Assembly: GCA_947496145.1 (NCBI GenBank)
Contig: CANMBS010000014.1
Coordinates: 1-64,000, forward strand
DNA from: an uncultured Pseudovibrio sp.
GTDB taxonomy: Bacteria; Pseudomonadota; Alphaproteobacteria; Rhizobiales; Stappiaceae
Length of the DNA stretch: 64,000 bases
Reading direction: 5' to 3'
Part shown: piece by piece, positions 18,717-28,100 of the stretch
How positions within the stretch are numbered: the first letter of the stretch is position 1
Layout: every line of letters begins with the position of its first letter
Position numbers and translations under genes: made by a program
The notes under the pieces: model-generated
Seen by the model: the letters and a program-made list of their open reading frames with translations, nothing else
Told to the model about the DNA's origin: nothing
The model's database searches: none

Positions 18717-19115
18717 AGTTTCTTCCTGTTTAGCAATTTCAGTGTTTTTGATGAGGACAACTTATTTCTTATCATCCCTGAAAATGAGCTGCTTATCAGA
18801 TAGCCTAATGAAGCAGTTCATTCATGGAGGAGCAGTGTGCCGTCTTGCAGCTGGTCTATCTATCTGACTACACAGTGCTTTGCGCAGAGAATAAATGAGC
18901 TAACTGAGGCTTCAATTGAAACTTTGTAATAGTTTGTAGCAGAATGTAACAGAGTGAACGGCTCAAAAGTGACCGGGCAAAACACGCACAGCATCAAACA
19001 CCGCATTTCTTAAACAGCTAATTTTTGCTTCATTAGTTATGCCGCAGCAAAAAGCCCCGAAACTCTTTGAATTACAGGGCTCATCATGAGTACTTTTCGC
19101 GTGTATTTTTGCGCC
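18717..19115. other. 400-bp intergenic region upstream of the cytochrome operon
   Basis: I see no gene here. It must hold the promoter of the cytochrome genes and the 3' end region of the multicopper oxidase unit. A perfect 10-bp palindrome TTCAATTGAA at about 18911-18920 could be an operator, but I cannot assign a regulator. Confidence 0.3.
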
Positions 19116-20495
19116 TTACTCCACCCGGAGGAAGGCCGTCATTCCACTTTCCTGATGTTCGATGATGTGGCAATGCATTAGCCAGTCACCTTCATAATCC
19201 GGGCGTACAGCGACTTGCACGCGCTCATCAGGCAACACGAGCGCCGTATCTGTCCACCATGGTGGCAATTGGCGCTTGTTGCTTTTAAGGAGCTGGAAGG
19301 TCATGCCGTGAATATGGATCGGATGGGTATGGGGCGTGCGATTGATAAATTCAAACACATAGGATCTGTCAGTCTTCAGCACGACCACCGGGTCCAGCGG
19401 ACTGCGATTTGCACCTCGCCATGCCTTTTTGTTGACCGCCCAGAAGGAAAACCCAAAACCGCCACAGATCGGGTTTGGTATTCCCTTTTCTGCTGTTGCT
19501 GAGAACTCAAGCGGAATGTATTCAGCATTCTTTAAATCTGGCTGTGGCACCGGATTTGCGGGCAGAGGTTTGATTTCACGGAGATCGCGATTTTGTGACT
19601 GTCCAATTGCCCTCAGGAACAACACCGGCCATGGGGATGAGGATGAAAAATTGGTGAGTTCAATCTGCTCCCCTTCACCATCTGGAACACGTATTGCTAT
19701 GTCTGCCCGCTGCCCCGGTCCAAGGGCAAGCCTGCTAACTGCAAAAGGCTCGCATGGGTGACCATCCATAGCGATCACTTTTGCCTGCGCGTCTTCCGGG
19801 AACGAGAGTTTGTAGATGCGGGTTACATCTGTAACGCATAAGCGAAGTCGCACAAGAGAACCAGCTTTCACATCCATAACCGGCGCAGGTTGCCAGTTGG
19901 TTGTGCGCAGCGTGCCGAACGTACCTGCCCTTGCAGATTTTCTGGGCTGATACAATTTGACAAACTGACCGTCGCTGCCAAGACGGAAGTCACGCAGGTT
20001 TACCGGAATATCATGATCAAATCCCGGATCTTGCTCTTCTTCGATGATCATCATACCCGTCATACCGTAGGAGAGCTGCTCCAGCGAATTACAATGGGGG
20101 TGATACCAGTATGTTCCCGCATCGTGCGGTGTAAAACGATAATCAAAATGATCGTCTGTGTACACGTAATGCTGTGTCAGGAACGCAACTCCATCCATAT
20201 TATTTGGCAGGCGCTGGCCGTGCCAGTGAATAGTGGTTGGCTCTCTGAGCTTGTTAATGAGACGGGCATGGAACGGCTCCCCCTGCCTGATCCGCAGGGT
20301 TGGAGGCATGGCATCACCAAATGTGAACATATCTTTGGTGGCAGGAGCATCTGGCATCAGTTGATGCTCAATATGCCGTGCAATCATATCATGACGCTTT
20401 GGAAGCGCCCACAAACTGCTTGTACCTGCCAGACCGCCTGCAACGGCAGCTCCTCCAAATAACGCTGTTTTCAGCGCGTCGCGCCGTGTGATCAT
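19116..20495 (-). CDS. Tat-exported multicopper oxidase
   Basis: A 459-residue three-domain cupredoxin oxidase. A twin-arginine signal (ITRRDALKT, then a hydrophobic stretch to about residue 30) predicts export of the folded enzyme. All four copper-binding motifs are present: HWHG (His90, His92), WYHPH (His132, His134), HTHPIHIHGM and MHCHIIEHQESGM, the last containing the type 1 copper Cys and Met ligands. The enzyme should oxidise a periplasmic substrate and reduce O2 to water; a Met-rich loop of CueO type is not obvious, so Cu(I) oxidase versus laccase-like activity is undecided. It is alone in its unit. Confidence 0.92.
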   Translation of the reverse strand: MITRRDALKTALFGGAAVAGGLAGTSSLWALPKRHDMIARHIEHQLMPDAPATKDMFTFGDAMPPTLRIRQGEPFHARLINKLREPTTIHWHGQRLPNNMDGVAFLTQHYVYTDDHFDYRFTPHDAGTYWYHPHCNSLEQLSYGMTGMMIIEEEQDPGFDHDIPVNLRDFRLGSDGQFVKLYQPRKSARAGTFGTLRTTNWQPAPVMDVKAGSLVRLRLCVTDVTRIYKLSFPEDAQAKVIAMDGHPCEPFAVSRLALGPGQRADIAIRVPDGEGEQIELTNFSSSSPWPVLFLRAIGQSQNRDLREIKPLPANPVPQPDLKNAEYIPLEFSATAEKGIPNPICGGFGFSFWAVNKKAWRGANRSPLDPVVVLKTDRSYVFEFINRTPHTHPIHIHGMTFQLLKSNKRQLPPWWTDTALVLPDERVQVAVRPDYEGDWLMHCHIIEHQESGMTAFLRVE

Positions 20496-20625
20496 TGCTC
20501 TCTTGTCCTCAAGTTCAGCGCGCCTTTTGTCTTTGGCTGATCAATGGCTATTCACTCACGACGGCTGCTGCATTAGAGCGCGTTCTTATCACCTGATTGG
20601 GCATAATCAAATGGAACACGCTTGA

Positions 20626-20655
20626 AAGGCATCTTTTCTTTCAAAAAGATGCCTT
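20626..20655. terminator. Hairpin between gmk and the multicopper oxidase gene
   Basis: AAGGCATCTTTT (20626-20637) pairs with AAAAGATGCCTT (about 20644-20655) with a short loop. It lies about 95 bp downstream of the gmk stop and could end that minus-strand unit, although no strong T-run follows outside the stem. Confidence 0.4.
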
Positions 20656-20749
20656 GCTTATATTTTGCTCATAAAATGATTCAAGTCATTCACAATTTAT
20701 GTCAGAAAACTCTACTAACCTATTGAACTTATAGAGTTTCATAGTTTTA

Positions 20750-21442
20750 CTATTTGCTTATGGCTGCATTCAGGTCTGTAATCATCCCTGTCATTTTATC
20801 TGCAAGCTTGGGAAGTCTGACACGCTTCAGCCGCTCTGCCTTTATGATCGCCTGCACAGTTTCAACGGCTTTATCCAGATCATCATTGACGATGATGTAA
20901 TCGAACTCCTGCCACCCTGCGACTTCGTCTAATGCAGTTTTCATACGCCGCTTTATCGCAGCTGTGTCATCATCCCCACGTCCGGTCAGACGGGCATGCA
21001 TTTCTGCTATGGAAGGTGGCAGCACAAAGATTGCAACAACGTCATCTCCGGCTTGCTCCTGCAACTGGCGCACACCTGCAATATCAATATCGAACAGAAC
21101 ATCCTTGCCTGCATTCAGGCTGGCATCCACGGGTTCACGAGGTGTCCCGTAGTAGTTATCATGCACCTTTGCCCATTCCAGCAGTTCGTTCGCTTTGATT
21201 TTGCGCTCAAACTCGTCTGCCTCATGGAAGTAATAGTGCACACCGTGTTGCTCAGCAGCGCGGCGCTGACGGGTGGTCGCTGACACAGATAATGCAAGCT
21301 TATCATCATCAGCCAGCAATCTGTTTGCGATAGTTCCTTTACCAGCACCGGAAGGAGCTGCCAGCACAAGCATAAAACCGCGGCGCACGTCTTCCAGATC
21401 CTGAGCTGATACTGTTGTTCCGGTTGTCTTATCTGAAGTCAT
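20750..21442 (-). CDS. gmk: Guanylate kinase
   Basis: Phosphorylates GMP to GDP with ATP. The 230-residue product has a 23-residue N-terminal lead, then MLVLAAPSGAGKGT with the P-loop APSGAGKG (29-36), and the GMP-binding segment SVSATTRQRRAAEQHGVHYYF. The last part (DEVAGWQEFDYIIVNDDLDKAV) is typical. It is 24 nt downstream of yicC; the fabD-to-gmk genes all read in one direction. The initiation site is uncertain because no strong ribosome site is seen. Confidence 0.95.
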   Translation of the reverse strand: MTSDKTTGTTVSAQDLEDVRRGFMLVLAAPSGAGKGTIANRLLADDDKLALSVSATTRQRRAAEQHGVHYYFHEADEFERKIKANELLEWAKVHDNYYGTPREPVDASLNAGKDVLFDIDIAGVRQLQEQAGDDVVAIFVLPPSIAEMHARLTGRGDDDTAAIKRRMKTALDEVAGWQEFDYIIVNDDLDKAVETVQAIIKAERLKRVRLPKLADKMTGMITDLNAAISK

Positions 21443-21466
21443 GATGGCTTTATCTTCTTATCTTGC

Positions 21467-22357
21467 TTATTCAATATTCTGTGTCTGTTCGCGAAGCTGG
21501 TCGATAACAGTTTTCAGCTCAAGGCCAATAGCTGTGAGTTCCACACTGTTGGACTTGGAGCACAACGTGTTTGCTTCACGATTAAATTCCTGCGCTAAAA
21601 AGTCCAGACGACGACCGATGGCCCCGCCTTTGGTCAGCAAATCCCGAACGGCTTCCACATGTGCGTACAGACGGTCCAGCTCTTCGCGGATGTCGGCTTT
21701 GGTGGCCAGAATGGCGGCTTCCTGATGCAAACGCTGCGGGTCAAACTGACTGCTTGCGTCCAACAGCTCCTTCACCTGCGTCTCCAGACGAGCGCGGATG
21801 GCTTCCGGACTGCGAGAAGGAAGGGCTTCTGCCTGACGGGAAAGGGCGTGGATGGTCTCAATCTGGCCTTTTAGCAGCGTGGCAATGGCATTCCCCTCAC
21901 TGCGGCGCATGGAAATGAGTTCATCCAGCGCTTCGTCAAAAGACGATAGCAGCGCAGCAATTTGAGCGTTTTTCTCTTCCTCGCTGTCTTCAGCCTCTTC
22001 AAATTCCAGAACACCTTTATAACCGAGAATACCATCGAGCGTTGGTTCTGGCGCGTTGGGCAAGCGGTCACGCAAAACAGAGATGGCTTTCAACACCTGT
22101 TCCAGCGCCTCTTCATTGACCACCAGTGCCGTATCAGCTTGTGAGCGCTGCATTTGCAGACCAACGGAAACATTACCGCGCTTCAGTCTGGCAGAAATGC
22201 GCTTGCGAACTTCCGCCTCCACGCCGTCAAGCCCTTGCGGTAAACGCAGGCGAGTGTCGAGCCCTTTGCCGTTTACGGAACGCAACTCCCAGACCCAACG
22301 GGTGTCGTTGTGGTTGCTTTCGACGCGCGCAAAGCCGGTCATGCTTGCCAGTGCCAT
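21467..22357 (-). CDS. yicC: YicC/YloC-family endoribonuclease
   Basis: A 296-residue protein with the N-terminal motif MTGFARVESNHNDTRWVWELRSVNGKGLDTRLRLP and the C-terminal GGAIGRRLDFLAQEFNREANTLCSKSN, the two signatures of the YicC/YloC family. Members studied in E. coli and Bacillus act as RNases on small or decaying RNAs. It lies between mltG and gmk, as in most alphaproteobacteria; the coupling with gmk is conserved in many bacteria. Confidence 0.93.
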   Translation of the reverse strand: MALASMTGFARVESNHNDTRWVWELRSVNGKGLDTRLRLPQGLDGVEAEVRKRISARLKRGNVSVGLQMQRSQADTALVVNEEALEQVLKAISVLRDRLPNAPEPTLDGILGYKGVLEFEEAEDSEEEKNAQIAALLSSFDEALDELISMRRSEGNAIATLLKGQIETIHALSRQAEALPSRSPEAIRARLETQVKELLDASSQFDPQRLHQEAAILATKADIREELDRLYAHVEAVRDLLTKGGAIGRRLDFLAQEFNREANTLCSKSNSVELTAIGLELKTVIDQLREQTQNIE

Positions 22358-22413
22358 CCCTAGAAACTCCTTTTATGGGTGCTGCCCTGATTCTGGCGCT
22401 CTCTTTTTTAGCA

Positions 22414-22447
22414 AAAAGCCTGCCCGGTGCGTACTGGGCAGGCTTTT
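22414..22447 (-). terminator. Terminator after mltG (bidirectional)
   Basis: A perfect 12-bp stem AAAAGCCTGCCC/GGGCAGGCTTTT (22414-22425 and 22436-22447) lies 28 bp after the mltG stop and just before yicC. It may partly separate yicC-gmk from the genes above. Confidence 0.8.
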
Positions 22448-22474
22448 AAAAATGTGTCCTGCAACGTTTGCAGA

Positions 22475-23650
22475 TCAGTTCTTCTTCTTTTCTGCAGCTT
22501 GTCTGGCACGAAGTTCTTTTTCAACTTTGCGCCAGTTGGCAACATTGCGCTGGTGCTGTTTGTAGGTTTCGGCAAAAGCATGTCCGCCCGTTCCGTCTGC
22601 AACAAAGTACAGATCTTTGGTGCGAGCCGGATTGGCAACCGCTTCCAGCGCAGCAACACTTGGATTACCAATCGGGCCCGGAGGCAGCGCTTTGATCTGA
22701 TAGGTGTTGTACGGGTTCTTTTCCTTCAGCATGGAGCGGGTGATCGCGGAGCGGTCTTTGGTCCATGCGTTACCACCAAACAAGCCATAAAGGATTGTTG
22801 GATCGGACTGAAGCGGCATTCCTTTACGCAGGCGATTTACAAAAACAGCAGCAACGCGCGGATGCTCATCCACCTTAGAGGTTTCCTTCTCCACGATGGA
22901 GGCAAGAATGACCAGCTCCTCCGGCGTATCAATCGGCAAGCCCTGAGAGCGTTTTTCCCAAATCCGGGCGATATTCTCATTCATGGACTTTTGCATTTGC
23001 TCAATGATGCGTGCCTTGGAAGTTCCTCTGGTGAAGGTGTAGGTTTCCGGCATCAAAGAGCCTTCAGCGGGGATTGTGGCAACATCACCCTGCAAAATCC
23101 CATTTGCCTGAAGCCGGTTGATAATCTGAGCGCTGGTCCAGCCTTCCGGGAAGGTGACGGAGTGATAAATTGCACGACCTTCGACCAGATCCTCCATAAC
23201 CTCCTGCATGGAGATTCCAGCAGGGAATGCGTATTCGCCTGCCTTGATCTTGTTCTCTTTTTTAAACAAGCGTGTGCCAGCTTCGAAAACCAGTGAATTG
23301 GTAATAATTCCCTCGTCTTCAAGCTTAGCGGCGATTTGCGGGAGGCTTGTGCCGCCGGCAACTATGAAGACTTTTTCCTCAGTCAGCGGGCCTTTTGCAT
23401 CAAACTGACCCTTGCCCCAATAGAGCGCAGCCCCTGCTGCAATGATGGCAAGTACCGCCATGGACAGCACAAAGTTAATCGTGATGACAATTGGATTGCG
23501 CGCATGCCTTGAGCGCACCGGTGGTGGCGGCGCAGCCTCTGGCTGGATGGCGCGGCTTGGACTGCGTGGTGCGGATGGACTACCCGGTTGAATATGAAGA
23601 CCAGAGCGATCTCCAGAGCCATTTGAGTTGTCGTCAGGCGATTGAGCCAT
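22475..23650 (-). CDS. mltG: Endolytic murein transglycosylase MltG
   Basis: An inner-membrane lytic transglycosylase that cuts nascent peptidoglycan strands. The 391-residue product has a Pro/Ser-rich cytoplasmic N-terminus (1-50), one membrane helix (about 52-74, IVITINFVLSMAVLAIIAAGAALY), a LysM-like segment and the YceG domain with the catalytic glutamate in ILASIVEKETSK and the motif AVFVNRLRKGMPLQSDPT. The C-terminus is Lys-rich. It follows fabF by about 195 nt; the fab-mltG order is widely conserved. Confidence 0.95.
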   Translation of the reverse strand: MAQSPDDNSNGSGDRSGLHIQPGSPSAPRSPSRAIQPEAAPPPPVRSRHARNPIVITINFVLSMAVLAIIAAGAALYWGKGQFDAKGPLTEEKVFIVAGGTSLPQIAAKLEDEGIITNSLVFEAGTRLFKKENKIKAGEYAFPAGISMQEVMEDLVEGRAIYHSVTFPEGWTSAQIINRLQANGILQGDVATIPAEGSLMPETYTFTRGTSKARIIEQMQKSMNENIARIWEKRSQGLPIDTPEELVILASIVEKETSKVDEHPRVAAVFVNRLRKGMPLQSDPTILYGLFGGNAWTKDRSAITRSMLKEKNPYNTYQIKALPPGPIGNPSVAALEAVANPARTKDLYFVADGTGGHAFAETYKQHQRNVANWRKVEKELRARQAAEKKKN

Positions 23651-23786
23651 AGTAACCCTCTATAAAGGAGCACCGAGGCGCTCCATTCTTAGTGTATCTT
23701 TAGCCGAAACCCGTTGCCTGTTTTTCAACGATACACTTTACATACTCATTACAAAGCCTAACCCATTCGGGAGCCGCAATAGAAAA

Positions 23787-23817
23787 GGCCAGAATCCGCA
23801 GGAAGCGGACTCCGGCC
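23787..23817 (-). terminator. Terminator after fabF
   Basis: The long stem GGCCAGAATCCGC/GCGGACTCCGGCC (23787-23799 and 23805-23817, with one mismatch) lies 28 bp after the fabF stop and is followed on the minus strand by TTTTC. Confidence 0.7.
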
Positions 23818-23844
23818 CTATTATTCATCAGTCAAAAAGACGGG

Positions 23845-25110
23845 TTAAGCCTCGACTTTTTTAAGAACCAGAGACGCATTTGTGCCGCCAAAGCCAAATG
23901 AGTTAGACAGAGCGTAGTTAATCTCCATCTTCTTGGCTTTATTAGGGACCAAGTCGATCTTAGTTTCAATTGATGGATTTTCTAGGTTGATTGTTGGTGG
24001 AGCAACCTGATCCCGGATTGCCAAAGCTGTGAAGATTGCTTCTACCGCACCAGCTGCACCCAGAAGATGCCCGGTTGCTGACTTGGTTGAAGACATTGTC
24101 ACGGTCTCTGCTTTGTCACCAGCAAGGCGCTCAACCGAACCCAGTTCAATCTCATCGCCCAACGGGGTAGATGTTCCGTGTGCGTTGACATAATCAACAT
24201 CACCAAGAGAAATGCCAGCGCGTTTCAGTGCGGCTTCCATACAGCGGTATCCGCCGTCACCGTCAGATGCTGGTGCTGTGATGTGGTAGGCGTCCCCAGA
24301 CAGGCCATAACCAACAACTTCAGCATAGATTTTTGCACCGCGAGCTTTTGCGTGCTCGTAGTCTTCCACAACTACAACGCCTGCGCCCTCACCCATTACA
24401 AAGCCGTCGCGGTCTTTGTCGTATGGACGGGAAGCTTTTTCCGGCTCGTCATTATAGCCCGTGGAAAGAGCCTTACAGGCGTTAAAGCCTGCAATACCGA
24501 TACGGCAAACGGTACCTTCTGCACCACCTGCAACCATGACATCGGCATCACCTAATGCAACAAGGCGTGCTGCATCACCAATTGCGTGAGCGCCGGTAGA
24601 ACATGCCGTCACAACAGAATGGTTTGGACCTTTAAGGCCGTGCTTGATGGAAACGTACCCGCTTGCCAGGTTGATCAGACGACCTGGAATGAAGAACGGG
24701 CTAACGCGGCGCGGGCCTTTTTCTTCCATCATAAGAGCTGTGTCGGCAATTCCCTGAAGGCCGCCAATACCAGAACCGATAAGAGTACCTGTGCGGCACT
24801 TGTCTTCTTCCGTTTCCGGCTTCCAGTCTGCATCTTCAAGGGCCTGATCAGCAGCTGCAACTGCGTAGACGATAAACGGATCTACCTTGCGCTGCTCTTT
24901 GGGAGCCATGTAGTCATCTGGATTGAATGTGCCGTCAGTGCCATCGCCACGCGGGACCTGGCAGGCAACTTTGGTTTGAAGATCATCAGTCTTAAAGTTT
25001 TCGATGCGACCTGCACCGCTTTTGCCTTCAAGAATTCGCTGCCATGAAACTTCAGCCCCGTTGCCAAGCGGACTGACCATGCCAATGCCTGTGATAACGA
25101 CTCGACGCAT
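23845..25110 (-). CDS. fabF: Beta-ketoacyl-ACP synthase II
   Basis: Condenses malonyl-ACP with acyl-ACP in fatty-acid elongation. The 421-residue protein contains the catalytic triad: Cys170 in TACSTGAHAIG, His311 in NAHGTSTPLGD and His348 in SATGHLLGAAGA, plus the C-terminal SNSFGFGGTNASLVLKK. It lies downstream of acpP and upstream of mltG. A terminator-like hairpin (25207-25248) between acpP and fabF may set the ratio of the abundant ACP to the enzyme. Confidence 0.97.
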   Translation of the reverse strand: MRRVVITGIGMVSPLGNGAEVSWQRILEGKSGAGRIENFKTDDLQTKVACQVPRGDGTDGTFNPDDYMAPKEQRKVDPFIVYAVAAADQALEDADWKPETEEDKCRTGTLIGSGIGGLQGIADTALMMEEKGPRRVSPFFIPGRLINLASGYVSIKHGLKGPNHSVVTACSTGAHAIGDAARLVALGDADVMVAGGAEGTVCRIGIAGFNACKALSTGYNDEPEKASRPYDKDRDGFVMGEGAGVVVVEDYEHAKARGAKIYAEVVGYGLSGDAYHITAPASDGDGGYRCMEAALKRAGISLGDVDYVNAHGTSTPLGDEIELGSVERLAGDKAETVTMSSTKSATGHLLGAAGAVEAIFTALAIRDQVAPPTINLENPSIETKIDLVPNKAKKMEINYALSNSFGFGGTNASLVLKKVEA

Positions 25111-25206
25111 ATTTCCTGCACTTTAGATTAGATTGGCGCTGCCAGCCTTTTGCATCGCTCTCATTGGAGATTCTTAGTTGTCACTCACAGCGACAGGCAT
25201 GCAGCT

Positions 25207-25248
25207 AAAAATAAAACAGTCGCGGCGAGTGCTAATGACCCACCGCGA
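25207..25248 (-). terminator. Terminator or attenuator between acpP and fabF
   Basis: TCGCGG (25220-25225) pairs with CCGCGA (25243-25248), and the minus strand continues into TTTTATTTT (25208-25216). The site follows acpP by about 20 bp, so it probably ends much of the acpP transcript. Confidence 0.5.
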
Positions 25249-25268
25249 ACCTGACTTTTTAAACAGGA

Positions 25269-25505
25269 TTAGCCCTGCTTGGATTCGATGAACTTTACAG
25301 CATCGCCGACAGACTGAATGGTTTCAGCAGCATCGTCTGGAATTTCAACGCCGAATGCTTCTTCGAAAGCCATTACCAGTTCAACAGTGTCCAGGCTGTC
25401 TGCGCCCAGATCGTCGATGAAGCTTGCAGATTCGACGACCTTGTCAGCCTCTACGCCGAGGTGGTCGACAACGATCTTCTTTACCTGTTCTGCAACATTG
25501 CTCAT
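25269..25505 (-). CDS. acpP: Acyl carrier protein
   Basis: The 78-residue acidic carrier of fatty-acid synthesis. The phosphopantetheine attachment serine is Ser37 in [10 protein letters not shown]. All three helices are present ([42 protein letters not shown]). The 273-bp gap to fabG is longer than the others in the cluster and probably carries its own promoter, as ACP is needed in excess. Confidence 0.97.
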   Translation of the reverse strand: MSNVAEQVKKIVVDHLGVEADKVVESASFIDDLGADSLDTVELVMAFEEAFGVEIPDDAAETIQSVGDAVKFIESKQG

Positions 25506-25778
25506 TTTAAGTCCTCAATTGGTTTTCAAGGTAGTGTTTCGGTCCGCTTAACGGGGCCTATTTTCACTTGGCACCCGTGTTGCACACTCTGGTTCTTTTG
25601 AAAAGACGCAACGGCCTAGTTCTTAAGCCGCTTCCAAAGAAAACCGCAGCTTTTCCGTTCCTCTTTCCAAGAGGCCACTTCTAATCGGCGGGTTCCTAGC
25701 ACAAATAGCGCAGGTTTACCAGCCGCCAGTAGTGATTGCTCTTTTTGAACAGGCACGAAACAACTGCGTGTTTCCTTA

Positions 25779-26516
25779 TTAAATCATCGCCATACCGCCA
25801 TTCACATGCAGTGTCTGGCCAGTAACGTAAGCTGCTTCATCACTTGCGAGATAAACAGCTGCACCTGCGATTTCTTCAGCAGTGCCCAAACGACCAGCTG
25901 GAACATTGCCCAGGATCGAATCGCGCTGCTTTTCATTCAGCTCATCAGTCATCGCAGTTGCGATAAAACCTGGAGCAATTGTGTTTACGGTGATCTTGCG
26001 GGAAGCCACTTCCTGCGCCAAAGACTTGGACATGCCAATCATACCAGCTTTTGCTGCTGAGTAGTTCACCTGACCTGCATTGCCAGTTACACCAACAACG
26101 GAGGTGATACCGATGATGCGGCCCTGACGGCGCTTCATCATGCCTTTGATAGCTGCACGGCAGATGCGAAAAGTTGCTGAAAGGTTCACTTCCAGAACCT
26201 GATCCCACTCTTCGTCTTTCATGCGCATGAAGATGTTGTCGCGGGTGATACCGGCGTTGTTCACCAGAATATCGAGGCCACCCATCAGTTCTTCAGCAGC
26301 CGGAACAAGTGCATCGACACTTTCACGGTCAGACAGGTTTGCCGCTTTAATATGAACGCGGTCACCCAGATCAGATGCCAGTGCTTCCAGTTTCGCTTCG
26401 CGTGTACCAGACAAAGTCACGGTTGCGCCCTGAGTATGAAGAGCACGGGCGATCGCTTCACCGATACCGCCAGTCGCACCAGTTACGAGTGCGCTTTTAC
26501 CTTCTAAATTGAACAT
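25779..26516 (-). CDS. fabG: 3-oxoacyl-ACP reductase
   Basis: NADPH-dependent short-chain reductase of fatty-acid elongation. The 245-residue product has the cofactor motif TGATGGIG (12-19), NNAG (86-89), and the catalytic Ser139, Tyr152 and Lys156 (SVVGVTGNAGQVNYSAAKAG). The C-terminus TGQTLHVNGGMAMI is characteristic of FabG. It lies between fabD and acpP, the canonical position. Confidence 0.96.
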   Translation of the reverse strand: MFNLEGKSALVTGATGGIGEAIARALHTQGATVTLSGTREAKLEALASDLGDRVHIKAANLSDRESVDALVPAAEELMGGLDILVNNAGITRDNIFMRMKDEEWDQVLEVNLSATFRICRAAIKGMMKRRQGRIIGITSVVGVTGNAGQVNYSAAKAGMIGMSKSLAQEVASRKITVNTIAPGFIATAMTDELNEKQRDSILGNVPAGRLGTAEEIAGAAVYLASDEAAYVTGQTLHVNGGMAMI

Positions 26517-26631
26517 GCCGTTGGTCTCCTCGGCTCGTAATTCATTTAATGAAAGCTCTTAGGGAGGAACTATAGGTTCCGTCTATACGCGCAGCGAAAT
26601 GCGACGCCTATGAACCCTCAAAACCTGTGTA

Positions 26632-27585
26632 TTAGCTCTCAGCGCCTTCAAGACGCGCAACGAGTGCATCTATGTCTTCTGCAGAATTGACTGCAACACC
26701 TTCCAGAGAGCGCACGATGCGGCGAACCATGCCAGTCAGAACTTTGCCGGTTCCGATCTCCACAAGAGTGGTCACGCCATTGTCAGCCATCCAGCTTACA
26801 GACTCACGCCAGCGCACAGTGCCAGTTACCTGCTCCACCAGACGAGTGCGGATTTCTTCCGGGTCGGTGATTGGGGCTGCAAGCACGTTTGCAACAAGTG
26901 GAACTGCCGGAGCTTTGATTTCGACCTCAGCCAGCGCTTTTTCCATTGCGTCCGCCGCAGGCTGCATCAAAGAACAATGGAATGGTGCTGATACCGGAAG
27001 AAGTACCGCACGGCGTGCGCCTTTACCCTTCGCAATTTCACAGGCGCGCTCAACAGCTGCTTTGTGACCGGACACAACAACCTGACCGGTTGCGTTATCG
27101 TTTGCCGCCTGACAGACTTCGCCTTCAGCGGCTTCCTGTACAACTTCCATAGCCTGCTCAAAATCCAGACCGAGGAGAGCTGCCATTGCCCCCTCACCCA
27201 CTGGAACAGCTTTTTGCATGGCATCACCACGAATCCGCAGCAAGCGTGCAGCGTCAGCGATGCTCAAGGAACCAGCTGCTGCCAGCGCAGAATATTCACC
27301 AAGTGAGTGACCAGCAACGAAACTTGCTGATCTGGACAAATCAACGCCTTTTGCCTCAAGCACACGCATGGTGGCGAGGCTGACAGCCATCAGAGCTGGC
27401 TGAGTATTTGCAGTGAGGGTCAGCTCGTCTGCCGGACCGTCCCACATAATCTTGGTCAGAGACTGACCGAGAGCTGCATCAACTTCCTCAAATACAGCTC
27501 GCGCTTCCGGGAATGTATCGGCAAGTTCCTTACCCATTCCCACTGCCTGGCTACCCTGTCCGGGAAATGTAAATGCAATAGTCAT
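26632..27585 (-). CDS. fabD: Malonyl-CoA:ACP transacylase
   Basis: Loads malonyl units onto ACP. The 317-residue protein begins TIAFTFPGQGSQAVGMG, has the nucleophile Ser94 in AGHSLGEYSALAA and the catalytic His203 in SAPFHCSLM. It heads the fabD-fabG-acpP-fabF cluster on the minus strand, divergent from rpsF. fabH is not next to it. Confidence 0.97.
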   Translation of the reverse strand: MTIAFTFPGQGSQAVGMGKELADTFPEARAVFEEVDAALGQSLTKIMWDGPADELTLTANTQPALMAVSLATMRVLEAKGVDLSRSASFVAGHSLGEYSALAAAGSLSIADAARLLRIRGDAMQKAVPVGEGAMAALLGLDFEQAMEVVQEAAEGEVCQAANDNATGQVVVSGHKAAVERACEIAKGKGARRAVLLPVSAPFHCSLMQPAADAMEKALAEVEIKAPAVPLVANVLAAPITDPEEIRTRLVEQVTGTVRWRESVSWMADNGVTTLVEIGTGKVLTGMVRRIVRSLEGVAVNSAEDIDALVARLEGAES

Positions 27586-27879
27586 TTATAAATTGCTCCT
27601 GCGCATCGGTTTGCGTCTTTTAACAGCAGTCGGCATCAAATGTGGGTGCCCCACTTCTTATTCCAAGATGGGGCGGCTATAAATTCACCAAATGCGTGCA
27701 AATTATGACCGCCACAGAAATAAGTAGGAGCGCCTATATCCTATTGGTCAACTGCCTACACCTGCGATAAACCTAAGGTTTTCCTCGGTTGCTCGCGTGT
27801 TCTGGAGGCGACATGAGCCGCCTTGCACAGACAAAGTCAAGACATTGACCGGAAAAAAGGCATTTTTCCCCGATAGTAC

Positions 27880-28100
27880 TTGTCTTTTGCAGGGGATTGG
27901 CTATAAAGCCCCTCTCGTTTCCGGTATTTGGCCGGAGGCTAAAAGGAAGGCATTTCGTTAAGAAATGTAGGAATCGCTATTGCTCTCCGACTTCCCGTGT
28001 CTCCGCTCTTGTGAAACATCTTCTTGCGGCCTTTTTCTGAGGGCCATTCGAAGGGGCTTTGCGCCGATACCGGGATTGTTAAACTCAGAAAGGCAATCAC
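27880..28100 (+). promoter_or_regulatory. Candidate promoter and leader of rpsF-rpsR
   Basis: TTGTCT (27880-27885) and TATAAA (27902-27907) are spaced by 16 nt and would start a leader of about 190 nt before rpsF. Leaders of S6-S18 operons in many bacteria carry a motif, with a CCG in a bulge, bound by the S6:S18 dimer. A CCGATACCGG stretch near 28064-28073 could belong to such an element, but I cannot fold it reliably. The rest of 27586-27880 has no gene. Confidence 0.35.
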
